Positions 16,554 to 25,158 of a DNA stretch of 64,000 bases are shown here, one piece after another. Origin of the DNA: JAICMB01 sp963795935. GTDB lineage: Bacteria; Acidobacteriota; Terriglobia; Bryobacterales; Bryobacteraceae. Position numbers and translations under genes: made by a program. Numbering within the stretch: the stretch's first letter is position 1; the number at the start of each line of letters is the position of its first letter. The notes beneath the pieces are model-generated. The model did not search any database. It saw only the letters and a list, made by a program, of their open reading frames with translations, and was not told the DNA's origin. The stretch is taken from positions 124,001-188,000 of the forward strand of contig CAWCJO010000015.1 of the NCBI GenBank assembly GCA_963795935.1, in the 5' to 3' direction.

Positions 16554-18286
16554 TGCAAGAACTCGCCATCGAAGGGCTCCAAGCGGACATTCTGATACTC
16601 GGAGCCGGCGGCGCCGGTCTTCTGGCCGCGCTGCACGCGCATGAGCTGAGCAAGAAGTTGCGGATCGTGATCGCGGTCAAGGGATTGCTCGGCCAAAGCG
16701 GCTGTACGCGCATGGTCCAGGGCGGCTACAACGCCGTTCTGAATCCGGAAGATTCCATCGAAAAGCATTTTCTCGATACCATCCAAGGCGGCCACTTCCT
16801 CAACGATCAGGAGCTGGCCTGGAAGCTCGTCGAAGAGGCTCCGCAGCGCATTGTCGAACTTGAAAATAAGATCGGCTGCGTCTTCGACCGCAACCCCGAT
16901 GGCTCCATCCACCAGAAGCCTTTCGCCGGCCAGTCCTTCGACCGCACGGTACACAAGGGCGATCTCACGGGGATCGAAATCATGTCCAATCTTCGGGACT
17001 ATGTGCTCGAAGCGGATATACGGGTGCTTCAGGAAACGCGCGGCCTCGACCTGTTGGTGAACGGGGGGCGCGTGTGCGGGGCGGTTTTGCTGAATATTCG
17101 CACCGGCCGGTTGATTGCCGTAAACGCTCGCGCCACTCTGGTCGCGACAGGCGGCGGAGCGACCATGTACCGCATCTCGTCTCCCTCGCTCGAAAAATCG
17201 GGCGATGGCATGGCCATGGCATTTCGGGCTGGGGCGGCGTTCGTCGACATGGAAATGCTGCAGTTCCACCCCACCGGCTTGCTGGTCGGAAACTCCGTGG
17301 CAACCGGTGGTCTGCTGGAGGAGGGGCTGCGCGGCGCGGGAGCGAGGCTCTACAACGGACTCGGGGAACGCTTCATGAACCGCTACGATCCCGTGAAGCT
17401 CGAGCGGGCGACGCGCGACGTTATTTCCCGCTCCAGCTTTCTCGAAATTATGGCTGGACGCGGCACACCCAACGGGGGCGTCCATATCGACGTAAGCCAT
17501 CTCGATCACGATTTTGTGACGCGCAGTTTCCCGGGAATGATCGAGCGCTGCCGCGACTACGGATTCGATCTGGTTCACGATCGCGTCGAAGTATCTCCCA
17601 GCGCTCACTTCCAAATGGGAGGCGTTGCCATCGATGTGGAGTGCCGGACAAATCTCGAAGGTCTTTTTGCCGCCGGCGAGGACGCCGGTGGAGTACACGG
17701 CGCGAATCGCTTGGGCGGTAATGGAGTCGCGGATTCGATCGTGTTCGGCGGCCGCGCGGGCGACAGTATGGCCGGGTTCGCCGGAAGACCGCTGCTGCCC
17801 CGCTCTGAAGCGCAAGTCCGCGAAATCGGCCAAACGTGGTCGCAATTATTGCGCCTCGACGGAGAGAGCCCCTTCGCGCTGCGCCAGGAATTGAACTGCC
17901 TGATGTGGGAAAGCGTGGGCGTGGTGCGCAACGGGCGCGATCTGGAGGCGGCTATAAGCGGTCTTCAAGTCCTCCGGGAGCGCGCCTGGCGCTCGCGAGC
18001 CGCGGGCGAGCCGGTTTCCAATCCCGCCTGGAATGAAGCCATGAATCTACTCAATCTCTGCGTCGTCGGGGAAATGGTTGCGCGCTGCGCGTCCATTCGA
18101 ACCGAGAGCCGGGGAGCCCATTACCGGCTGGACTACCCGCAACCCGACCCCGCATGGCTACAGAACATTTTTCTCAGCCGGGCAGGCGATGGAATGGAGT
18201 TTCGAACGCGCCCGGTCGACTTTACGCGGGCCACTCCGCCCGAAGTGGAAATGAGCACGCATGCCGACTCTTTACGACACAATTGA
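16553..18286 (+). CDS. sdhA: Succinate dehydrogenase/fumarate reductase flavoprotein subunit
   Basis: 577 residues. Dinucleotide motif ILILGAGGAGLLAALHA, the FAD-attachment region SGCTRMVQGGYNAV, the active-site stretch MEMLQFHPTGLL, RFMNRYDPVKLERATRDV, and the second FAD signature GVHGANRLGGNGVADSIVFG. It oxidises succinate to fumarate and feeds electrons to SdhB. The product is the substrate of the fumarase encoded directly downstream. The 3' end overlaps the fumarase alpha gene by 26 bp, unusually long but in keeping with the compact operon. It resembles the shorter non-classical SdhA type more than the proteobacterial one. Confidence 0.93.
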   Translation: MQELAIEGLQADILILGAGGAGLLAALHAHELSKKLRIVIAVKGLLGQSGCTRMVQGGYNAVLNPEDSIEKHFLDTIQGGHFLNDQELAWKLVEEAPQRIVELENKIGCVFDRNPDGSIHQKPFAGQSFDRTVHKGDLTGIEIMSNLRDYVLEADIRVLQETRGLDLLVNGGRVCGAVLLNIRTGRLIAVNARATLVATGGGATMYRISSPSLEKSGDGMAMAFRAGAAFVDMEMLQFHPTGLLVGNSVATGGLLEEGLRGAGARLYNGLGERFMNRYDPVKLERATRDVISRSSFLEIMAGRGTPNGGVHIDVSHLDHDFVTRSFPGMIERCRDYGFDLVHDRVEVSPSAHFQMGGVAIDVECRTNLEGLFAAGEDAGGVHGANRLGGNGVADSIVFGGRAGDSMAGFAGRPLLPRSEAQVREIGQTWSQLLRLDGESPFALRQELNCLMWESVGVVRNGRDLEAAISGLQVLRERAWRSRAAGEPVSNPAWNEAMNLLNLCVVGEMVARCASIRTESRGAHYRLDYPQPDPAWLQNIFLSRAGDGMEFRTRPVDFTRATPPEVEMSTHADSLRHN

Positions 18287-19160
18287 AACCGTCGCGCGCG
18301 ACCTTTATTGGAAGGCGTTGAAGGACATTCCCAGCGATGTGCGCCAAGCCATTAAGAAGGGCGCCGCGGTTGAACGGAAGAATGGCAACTCCACCGCCGA
18401 GCAAGTGATGTTCACGATCATTAAAAACATCGAGACGGCCGATACCCTCGATACGCTTGTTTGCCAGGACACCGGTCTGCCGATCTACAAAATCGTAATC
18501 GGCAGCAAGCTGGCGTTAGACATCCCGGAACTGAAGGCTCGTATCGTGAAGGCGTGCGAGCGCGCCACGGCGGAATATCCGCTGCGGTCGAACTCCGTCC
18601 ATCCGCTCACGCGCAAACATACGGGCACGAACACGGGCCGCGGAATTCCCATCCTGAAGCTCGACTTCGAGCCGGATTCCGACGTGATCCGGATCACGAT
18701 GGCGCCGAAAGGATCGGGTTCCGAAAACATGAGCTTTCTCAAAATGCTCAATCCTTCCGAAAGCCGTAGGGGCATCGTCCGCTATGTCCTCCAATGCATT
18801 TTCGAATCGGGCGCCCGCCCCTGCCCGCCCATGATTGTCGGCGTGGGCCTGGGAGGAACGTCGGACGTCGCCATGCAGTTGGCCAAGGAGGCCAGCACGT
18901 TCCGGAAAATCGGATCGGCGAGCGGCGACGCCGACATTGCCCAGCTCGAAAAGGACCTGCTCAAGCTCATCAATGAAACGGGAATCGGTCCGCAAGGGCT
19001 GGGAGGGAGTACCACGGCGCTGGCGGTCAACATCGAGTGGGCCCACACGCACATCAGTCACAACCCGGTGGCCGTCAACATTCAGTGCTGGCGGGGCGAG
19101 CGCGCCGAAGCAGTCATCTCGGCGAGCGGTGAAGTGAGGTACGCCAATGGCGCATCATAA
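18261..19160 (+). CDS. Fumarate hydratase class I, alpha (N-terminal) subunit
   Basis: 299 residues of the iron-sulfur (class I) fumarase/tartrate dehydratase alpha family: CQDTGLPIYKI with a cluster Cys, the LTRKHTGTNTGRG stretch, MAPKGSGSENMSFLKML, GGTSDVAMQLAKEAS, and GIGPQGLGGSTTALAVNIE. It hydrates fumarate to malate together with the beta subunit next door. It overlaps sdhA by 26 bp and the beta gene by 14 bp. Two-subunit class I fumarase is typical of anaerobes and many deep-branching bacteria; the 4Fe-4S cluster makes it oxygen-sensitive. Confidence 0.92.
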   Translation: MPTLYDTIETVARDLYWKALKDIPSDVRQAIKKGAAVERKNGNSTAEQVMFTIIKNIETADTLDTLVCQDTGLPIYKIVIGSKLALDIPELKARIVKACERATAEYPLRSNSVHPLTRKHTGTNTGRGIPILKLDFEPDSDVIRITMAPKGSGSENMSFLKMLNPSESRRGIVRYVLQCIFESGARPCPPMIVGVGLGGTSDVAMQLAKEASTFRKIGSASGDADIAQLEKDLLKLINETGIGPQGLGGSTTALAVNIEWAHTHISHNPVAVNIQCWRGERAEAVISASGEVRYANGAS

Positions 19161-19725
19161 GCTGACAACGCCGCTGACCGAGCCCGCCATTCGACAGCTC
19201 CGAATGGAAGATACGGTCTCCATCGACGGCATAATCTTCGGCATCCGCGATGCCACCCAAATTCGCATCTTCGACGAAGGCGTAGCCCCGCCGACCGATT
19301 TGACGGGGGCGGTCTGCCTGCATACCGCGCCTGGCGTCCGCAAGCGGCCGGACGGCTCTTACGAGAAGCTCTCCATCGGAACTACCACGAGCACGCGCAT
19401 GGATCGATTCGTTCCAGGGCTGCTCGAACAGTACGGCGTACGCGCGATTGTGGGCAAGGGCGGCCTATTGGAAGGCAGCGTTGCGGCCATGCAACGAGCC
19501 GGCGCGGCTTATTTTGCGATCATTGGCGGCGCCGCCGCGCTCGAGACCATGCAGATCGAGGAGATCGAGCAGGTCTGGTGGGAGGACTTGATGCCGGAGT
19601 GCCTCTGGAAGTTCAGAGTACGCGATTTCGGTCCGCTCATCGTTGCCATCGATTCGCACGGCAACAGCTTGTACCGCAACATTCAGGAACGCGCGGCGGC
19701 GCGCATCGCGAGCATGGAAATTTAA
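19147..19725 (+). CDS. Fumarate hydratase class I, beta (C-terminal) subunit
   Basis: 192 residues matching the swivelling beta domain of class I fumarases: LRMEDTVSIDGIIFGIRDAT, AVCLHTAPGVRK, SIGTTTSTRMDRFVPGLL, GKGGLLEGSVAAMQ, FAIIGGAAALETMQIE and WKFRVRDFGPLIVAIDSHGN. It completes the active site of the alpha subunit. It is the last gene of the sdh-fum operon, and its stop overlaps the stop of the convergent MFS gene by 4 bp, leaving no room for an intergenic terminator. Confidence 0.92.
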   Translation: MAHHKLTTPLTEPAIRQLRMEDTVSIDGIIFGIRDATQIRIFDEGVAPPTDLTGAVCLHTAPGVRKRPDGSYEKLSIGTTTSTRMDRFVPGLLEQYGVRAIVGKGGLLEGSVAAMQRAGAAYFAIIGGAAALETMQIEEIEQVWWEDLMPECLWKFRVRDFGPLIVAIDSHGNSLYRNIQERAAARIASMEI

Positions 19726-21059
19726 GACCGGATGTCATCGTTATCGTTATCGAGCGGCGTTACGGGATCGATGAGCGCCCAGCAGAGAATGCCGCACAGG
19801 TCCACAGCGACGGAAATGGTGAACGCAAAGGTCCAGTTGTGATTAGTCCTTTCCAATACGTACCCGATCACCGCCGGGGCTACCGCGCCGCCCAGTTGGC
19901 CCAATGTGTTCATGCCGCCGGCGAGCGAGCCGACGTATCTGCCGCCCAGGTCCATGCACGTTGTCCAGGAGACCGGGCCGGAGAGCTCCGCGGCGAAGCT
20001 GGACAACGCCAGCGCCGCGACCGCCCAGACCGGATTGCGGATGTACATAAATGCGGAGAGGCATGCCGCGGCGCATCCGAATCCGCAAAACGCCATGCCG
20101 CGTCGGACAGCCGCAATCTTCCCGGTCCGGCGCATCATCGCCGCGCATGTCCATCCGGAAAAGATGCTTCCCGCTCCGGCGGAAAACAAAGGCAGCCCCG
20201 CGAGGATCGCGCTGCGATGAAGATCGAGGTGGCGGGCCTGCTGAAGATAAGTCGGCAGCCACGTGAGATAGAAGTAAAACCCATATGAATAGCAGAACCA
20301 CTGCGTCCACAGCAGCCAGGCGCTGCGCGAGCTTAGGAACACTCGCCAAGGCGGGTTCCCCCGCGCGGCCGCGATGCGACGGGATTGCGCCAACAGGGCC
20401 AGTTCCGCTTCATTCACGTTTCTGTTGTCGCGCGGATCGTCCCGGTACCAAAAATAAAAAGCGGTCGCCCACACCCCGCCAATCAGCGCCAGGAGCTGGA
20501 ATATGGCTCGCCATGCGAACCATTGCAGCAGGAAAACAAAGATGAGCGGCGTCACGGCGCCGCCCCAACGAGCACCGGCGGCCTTCAGTCCTTCAGCCTT
20601 GAGCCGCTCGCGAAACGGCAGCCACGTCTGGAAGCATTTCGCGAGGTTGGGGAAACAGCCCGCTTCTCCGGCGCCGAACAGAAATCGCGTGATCAGCAGG
20701 GATGCGAAGCTGCCTGCCCAGCCCGTCGCCGCCGTAAAGAACGACCACCACAGCACGATGCGGAGCAGCACTTTGCGAGGCCCGATGCGGTCGCCCAACC
20801 ACCCGCTCGGCAGCTCGAAAATCGAGTACGCCACGCCGAACGCCATGAATACATATCCCATCTGGAGGGGCGATAGCCGCAGCTCGCGGGAGAGCGCGGG
20901 CGCTACCTGGCCGATGGCCGCGCGGTCGATATACGTGATGAATGCGAGCGCAAGCCCGAACCCGACCACTTTGAGACGCTCGCGCGAGGGCCGCGACGCC
21001 GGATCTACGCGAGCGGCGGCCGTCGTATCGGCGGCCTTCGGCGATGGATGCAATCCCAT
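19722..21059 (-). CDS. MFS transporter, anion:cation symporter (hexuronate/sugar-acid) type
   Basis: About 445 residues with 12 predicted helices and the MFS loop motif SGWLGDRIGPRKVLLRI after helix 2. FGLALAFITYIDRAAIGQV, FLFGAGEAGCFPNLAKCFQ and YLTWLPTYLQ are typical of the ACS group (glucarate, galactonate, hexuronates). It likely imports an organic anion with protons. Start chosen at ATG 21059 (MGLHPSPKAAD); the longer frame runs into the divergent lysR gene. The sugar-acid cluster at 10.7-13.3 kb gives it a plausible substrate class; the link is inference. Confidence 0.85.
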   Translation of the reverse strand: MGLHPSPKAADTTAAARVDPASRPSRERLKVVGFGLALAFITYIDRAAIGQVAPALSRELRLSPLQMGYVFMAFGVAYSIFELPSGWLGDRIGPRKVLLRIVLWWSFFTAATGWAGSFASLLITRFLFGAGEAGCFPNLAKCFQTWLPFRERLKAEGLKAAGARWGGAVTPLIFVFLLQWFAWRAIFQLLALIGGVWATAFYFWYRDDPRDNRNVNEAELALLAQSRRIAAARGNPPWRVFLSSRSAWLLWTQWFCYSYGFYFYLTWLPTYLQQARHLDLHRSAILAGLPLFSAGAGSIFSGWTCAAMMRRTGKIAAVRRGMAFCGFGCAAACLSAFMYIRNPVWAVAALALSSFAAELSGPVSWTTCMDLGGRYVGSLAGGMNTLGQLGGAVAPAVIGYVLERTNHNWTFAFTISVAVDLCGILCWALIDPVTPLDNDNDDIRS

Positions 21060-21128
21060 TCGCGCGTCCTTAAATGGCGCTTGTATCAGTATGCCTGCAT
21101 GCTTCGGCGAGCGGCGCGGTGGCGCCGC

Positions 21129-22049
21129 ATGACGGTCCTCGAAAGCTTCCGGATCTCCGTCTTTCGGGTGGTCGCGGAGCGGCTCAGTTTCACGCAGGCC
21201 GCCGAGGTTTTGCGCGTGAGCCAACCTGCCGTCACGTCGCACGTTAAGGCCCTTGAACAGGAGCTTGGGGTTCGTTTATTCGACCGCGCCGGTGGTGTAC
21301 GCTTGACCGCCGCCGGCAAACAGCTTCTCCGATATGCATACGAGGTCAACCGCTTGGCCGATGCCGCCGTCGGAGAGATCGGCAGGCTCAGCGGCGAAGA
21401 GCGCGGAACCCTGCGCCTCGGCGCGTCCACCACCATTGCGCAATATCTGCTTCCCCGGATGCTCGCCGGATTTATGCGGCAGCATCCCCACATCGAATTG
21501 TCCGTGGTCAGCGCCAATACCTCGCATATCGTATCGCGCGTCATTGCGCGCGAGATCGATCTCGGACTCATCGAGGGTCCGCCGGCATTCACGGATCTGA
21601 AACTCGAGCCTTTTGTCGATGATGAAATAGTTCCCATCGTCGAGGCCCGGCATGGCTTCGTGAGCGGAGTGATCCCCGCGCCGTCCATTGCGGCGCTACG
21701 GGAGCAGCCGCTTCTCATGCGCGAACCGGGCTCGGGAACGCGCCGCGTTGTCGAGAACGCATTGCGGAAGGCGGGCCTATCGACGCGCGATTTGCGCATC
21801 GTAATCGAGCTCGATTCGACGGAAGCCATCAAATCGGGCGTCGAAGCGGGGCTGGGCATAGGCTTCGTATCTCGCTGGGCGCTTCACGAAGAGCCATCGC
21901 GAACCATCCGGATCGCGCGGATCGGCGGGTTGACGATAAAAAGACCGTTCCAGTTCGTACACGCCCAGGGGCCCGCCCCGCAGGGAACAACGGGCGCTTT
22001 TCTGAGTCTTGCCCGCCAGTTCTGGAGCTGTTTCAAATGTCCGTCGTAA
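21129..22049 (+). CDS. LysR-family transcriptional regulator
   Basis: 306 residues. The N-terminal winged helix-turn-helix (ERLSFTQAAEVLRVSQPAVTSHV with LEQELGVRLFDR) is followed by the periplasmic-binding-like effector domain (GTLRLGASTTIAQYLLPRML, DLGLIEGP, GLGIGFVSRWAL), as in CysB/CbbR types. It diverges from the MFS transporter with 69 bp between starts, the usual arrangement for a LysR regulator controlling its neighbour and itself. ATG 21129 fits the family start; two upstream in-frame ATGs would add an Arg-rich tail not seen in the family. Confidence 0.92.
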   Translation: MTVLESFRISVFRVVAERLSFTQAAEVLRVSQPAVTSHVKALEQELGVRLFDRAGGVRLTAAGKQLLRYAYEVNRLADAAVGEIGRLSGEERGTLRLGASTTIAQYLLPRMLAGFMRQHPHIELSVVSANTSHIVSRVIAREIDLGLIEGPPAFTDLKLEPFVDDEIVPIVEARHGFVSGVIPAPSIAALREQPLLMREPGSGTRRVVENALRKAGLSTRDLRIVIELDSTEAIKSGVEAGLGIGFVSRWALHEEPSRTIRIARIGGLTIKRPFQFVHAQGPAPQGTTGAFLSLARQFWSCFKCPS

Positions 22050-22328
22050 TGAATGTGAGCAATTTCATGGAGCGCTTCGGCCGCTCGAATACGCGCGCAA
22101 CGAAAGCTCCGGATGCGATATCGAGCTGTGAGCGGATTCCCGCTCCGTTGTGAATTACATTTCCGAGCCGAACCGCCCGAAGCCGAAAATCTGCGCCGTT
22201 GGCCGGATGGAAGCGACGGACGGAACTCCGCTCCCTTGGCCGCGCTCGTTCAGGGGAAGTGGAGGACACGCCGGAAACATGGCTGGAATTTGGTCCGCGG
22301 GCCCGCTTTTGAATTCGCCGCTGGAGAC

Positions 22329-22913
22329 CTAGGGCGCGAGCGCAATCAGCACGCGTTCCGTAATCTCGCGGATCAGCGCCGGCATGGCCGCGTCCAGCGC
22401 AACGGTGACCGCCGCCCGCACCCGCTCGGAATCGATTTCGGGACTGGTCGGCACGGGCGGAAGAATCGTCCGCTGCTCCTCAACCGCGTCTGGCAGCGCG
22501 ACCGCCGCCTCCCTCGCTTCGGCCGCGAAGAGCTCCCGGGCAAACTGCGCCTCGCCGGCCAGCGGCTTGATCGTCTTCACCAGAAGCGATGCCTCGAAGG
22601 GCTTTTTCAAGATCCCATCGCAGCCGGCCCGCGCCGCTTCAGCTTCGTCGAACGGTTCCAGAAGCCCCGCCGTCATGACCACGCGAACATGCTTGTGCCG
22701 GGGATGGCTCTTGACGTAACGACAAAGATCGAATCCCGATTTGCCGGGGAGAAAAGCGTCCGCCACGATCACGTCCGGATCGGCATCGTCGAGACGCAGC
22801 AACGCCGTTTCGCCGTCGGTCAAACTGACGACCTCGAATCCTTCCTCGCGTAGAATGCGTTCCCCCATGCGCTGCGCATGAGGACTGTCGTCGGCCAACA
22901 GAATGCGGCTCAT
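22329..22913 (-). CDS. Response regulator with CheY-like receiver and C-terminal helix
   Basis: 194 residues. The receiver has the acidic pocket (RILLADDSPHA), phospho-acceptor Asp (DVIVADAFLPG), conserved Thr (VVMTAGLLEPF) and Lys (GILKKPFEAS). Beyond residue ~125 there is no DNA-binding domain. Instead a Pro-rich linker leads to an amphipathic helix (VRAAVTVALDAAMPALIREI), a tail also seen in other acidobacterial and deltaproteobacterial receivers. It signals by protein contact. The start overlaps the stop of the 61-residue ORF (ATGA), so it is coupled to it and to bamD. Confidence 0.85.
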   Translation of the reverse strand: MSRILLADDSPHAQRMGERILREEGFEVVSLTDGETALLRLDDADPDVIVADAFLPGKSGFDLCRYVKSHPRHKHVRVVMTAGLLEPFDEAEAARAGCDGILKKPFEASLLVKTIKPLAGEAQFARELFAAEAREAAVALPDAVEEQRTILPPVPTSPEIDSERVRAAVTVALDAAMPALIREITERVLIALAP

Positions 22914-23095
22914 CGTTCGGCGGCGGATCGGTCTCCTTCCGCCTGGAGAAGCAAAATGTAGTGTCCTCCAGGATCGTGCAGCGCCGCCCAGTGGGCTTCG
23001 GACCACACTAGGCGATCCTGCGCGACCGGCCTGGCTGGCTCGAGGTCTTCGAAACAGATCTCAAATCCGGCGAATCGGGCCGGGCTGTATTTCAT
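22910..23095 (-). CDS. Small hypothetical protein (61 aa)
   Basis: MKYSPARFAGFEICFEDL begins a 61-residue ORF rich in aromatic and acidic residues, with no signal or membrane segment. It starts 4 bases after the corrected bamD stop and its own stop overlaps the response-regulator start (ATGA). The raw frame joins it to bamD only because of a frameshift in bamD. I do not recognise the family. Tight coupling on both sides makes a real gene likely. Confidence 0.6.
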   Translation of the reverse strand: MKYSPARFAGFEICFEDLEPARPVAQDRLVWSEAHWAALHDPGGHYILLLQAEGDRSAAER

Positions 23096-23099
23096 AAGC

Positions 23100-24439
23100 T
23101 CACGGCTTCGCCGGAGGGGGACTCTGCGGCGATGGCGGAGGATTGCCGGCGGCGGGCTGCGCCGACGCGGCTGGCGGCGTAGCGGACGGAGCCGGTTGCG
23201 CGGCGCCCTAGTAGTCCCGGCGGCCGCCGGCGCGGCCTGCTTGTTCTGGTCCTGCTTCTTGGACTTCTTCTTTTTCTGCGGCCTCGCCTTGTAAGTCGCG
23301 TTCATCGGCAACGGCTCGGCTTGCGTTTGCGCCGCAGCCGCCACAGGAGCAGCCGCCGCGCTCCCCGCGGCCGCCGGCGGATTCTTGCGCGCATCGGGTT
23401 GCGTATCGAGCGCCGAAGGCCCGCTGACCGTCGTTGCCGTCACATCGGTCACCCCGGCCGCGCCCGCCGGAATCGGCACACTCGCCGGAATCGTGGGATT
23501 CAACGTGGTCATCGCCGGATTTCCCGTCTTGGCGGCCGCACGCACATCCGGACCTCTCTTGAGAAAGTCCGTCGAGCGGCTTAGCATGTTCGCTCTTTCG
23601 CGGTGCTCCCGATCGTACTGCATGCGCGCCACCGCCGCCGGATCCGCCTGCGGAATCGGCATTTCCATTTCCTTGAGCCTCTTCTTCGCCTCATCGGCAT
23701 ACCCGCTCAGAGGATAATCCCGCACGATGCGGGCGTAAGCTTCGCCGCTCTTGGCGCGAAAGCGGTTCCCCATCTTGCTGTACGAATCGCCCAGAAACCA
23801 CAACGCCTCGTCGGCCCTGCTGTACAGCGGATACTGGTCCACCAAACGCTGCAAACGGTTCGCCGCCGCCGGATTACTTCCCTTCTTGTGATAGAACGCG
23901 CCGACGCGAAACTCGCCCTCGCCCACCGACTCCTGAATGTTGCGGAGCAGTTGCTGCACTTCGGGGACGAACTTGCTGTTTGGAAACTGCACTAGAAGCT
24001 GCCGGCATTCATCCTCGGCGCGCAATTCCTGCGACGCGTCGCGGTCCGGCTTGTCCATCTGCCTGTAGTGGATGCGGCAGATTTTCATCTGCGATTCGGC
24101 CGCTTCCTCCATGGTCGGGTAGAACAGGATAAAGTCCTTGTATTCGGCCTCCGCCTGCGCCAGCCCGTGCGCCCCGCCCTCGCGATACCAGCTATCCGCG
24201 ATGGCAAGCTTCGCCTTGGCCATGAATTCGCTCTGGTCGTAGGTGTTGATCAGCGTGTTCAGCGTGATGCGGGCAACCTCGTAGCGTCCGTGCTCGATAT
24301 CGTTGACGGCGCGGTCGTACAGCACTTTATCCGGCTGCTTGGTGTCCTTCGAAATGGGGTTGTCGTACTTGTGCCTCTTGAAGCCGCACGAGCTGAACAG
24401 CGCCGTAATCGTGACGAAAATAACTAGATGACGAACCAT
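23100..24439 (-). CDS. bamD: Outer-membrane assembly lipoprotein, BamD/YfiO type, frameshift near 23210
   Basis: Lipoprotein leader MVRHLVIFVTITALFSSC with an acylatable Cys, then TPR-like repeats: KVLYDRAVNDIEHGRYEVA, AEAEYKDFILFYPTMEEA, QLLVQFPNSKFVPEVQQL, FYHKKGSNPAAANRLQRL, YARIVRDYPLSGYADEAK. This is the BamD layout, which helps insert beta-barrel proteins such as the TonB receptors further on. The region after residue ~300 is an unusual low-complexity Ala/Pro/Lys-rich tail including KARPQKKKKSKKQDQNK. Near 23210 the frame changes; the restored tail (GAAQPAPSATPPAASAQPAA, ending PPPAKP) stops at 23100. ATG 24439 chosen over GTG 24448. Confidence 0.82.
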
Positions 24440-24473
24440 TCCTCTCACTTCCCGAAAAAATCGCCGGATCTTG

Positions 24474-25148
24474 TCAAACCCGGACTAAATTCGCTTCCCG
24501 CGCCGCCCGCCGCATCTCCTGGTATGCGGCCTTCAAATCCGTAGCGTGAAAAATCGAAGACCCTGTGACGATCCAGTCACACCCGGCCCGCACCGCGTCC
24601 GCGATGTTGTCAACGGTGATCCCACCATCGATCTCGATCGCGAAGCTCAAGCCCGCTTCCTGCCGCCTGCGCGCCAGCGCCCGCACTTTCTTGAGCGAAT
24701 TCGGTATGAACTTCTGTCCTCCAAATCCCGGGTTCACGCTCATCACAAGCACATAATCGGCCACGTCGAGGACGTCTTCGAGCATTCCCACCGGCGTCGC
24801 CGGATTGATCACCACGCCGGCCAGCGCCCCTTCGCTTTGAATGGTCCGCAGCGTTCGATCCAGATGCGGGCAAACTTCCTGCTGCACCAGCACTTGATCG
24901 GCCCCCGCCTGTATGAAGACGGGCGCGTACCGGTCCGGATCGGTAATCATTAAGTGTAAATCAAGTTTGAGCCGCGTCGCCTTGCGGATCGATTCCACTA
25001 CCGCGGGGCCGATCGTAAGGTTGGGGACGAAATGGCCATCCATGACGTCCAGGTGCAGCATGGTCGCTCCGGCCTGCTCCAGGGCGGCTATTTCCTCGCC
25101 GAGCCGCGTGAAGTCCGCAGCCAGGATAGATGGAAGTATCTCAACCAT
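24474..25148 (-). CDS. rpe: Ribulose-phosphate 3-epimerase
   Basis: 224 residues, complete TIM barrel. Metal and catalytic motifs are all present: PSILAADFTRLGEE, LHLDVMDGHFVPNLTIG, LDLHLMITDP, VLVMSVNPGFGGQKFI and FAIEIDGGITVDNI. It interconverts ribulose-5-phosphate and xylulose-5-phosphate in the pentose phosphate pathway. It follows rsmB on the same strand by 10 bp, so they are probably cotranscribed, with bamD next. Confidence 0.96.
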   Translation of the reverse strand: MVEILPSILAADFTRLGEEIAALEQAGATMLHLDVMDGHFVPNLTIGPAVVESIRKATRLKLDLHLMITDPDRYAPVFIQAGADQVLVQQEVCPHLDRTLRTIQSEGALAGVVINPATPVGMLEDVLDVADYVLVMSVNPGFGGQKFIPNSLKKVRALARRRQEAGLSFAIEIDGGITVDNIADAVRAGCDWIVTGSSIFHATDLKAAYQEMRRAAREANLVRV

Positions 25149-25158
25149 TTGGCGGGGG

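Noticed and set aside
22033..22269. 78-codon minus-strand ORF between the lysR and response-regulator genes
   Set aside because: No ribosome binding site, it overlaps the lysR end, and no family is recognisable. The phrase GNVIHNGAGIRSQLDIASGA looks protein-like and may be a relic, but this is too weak to annotate.
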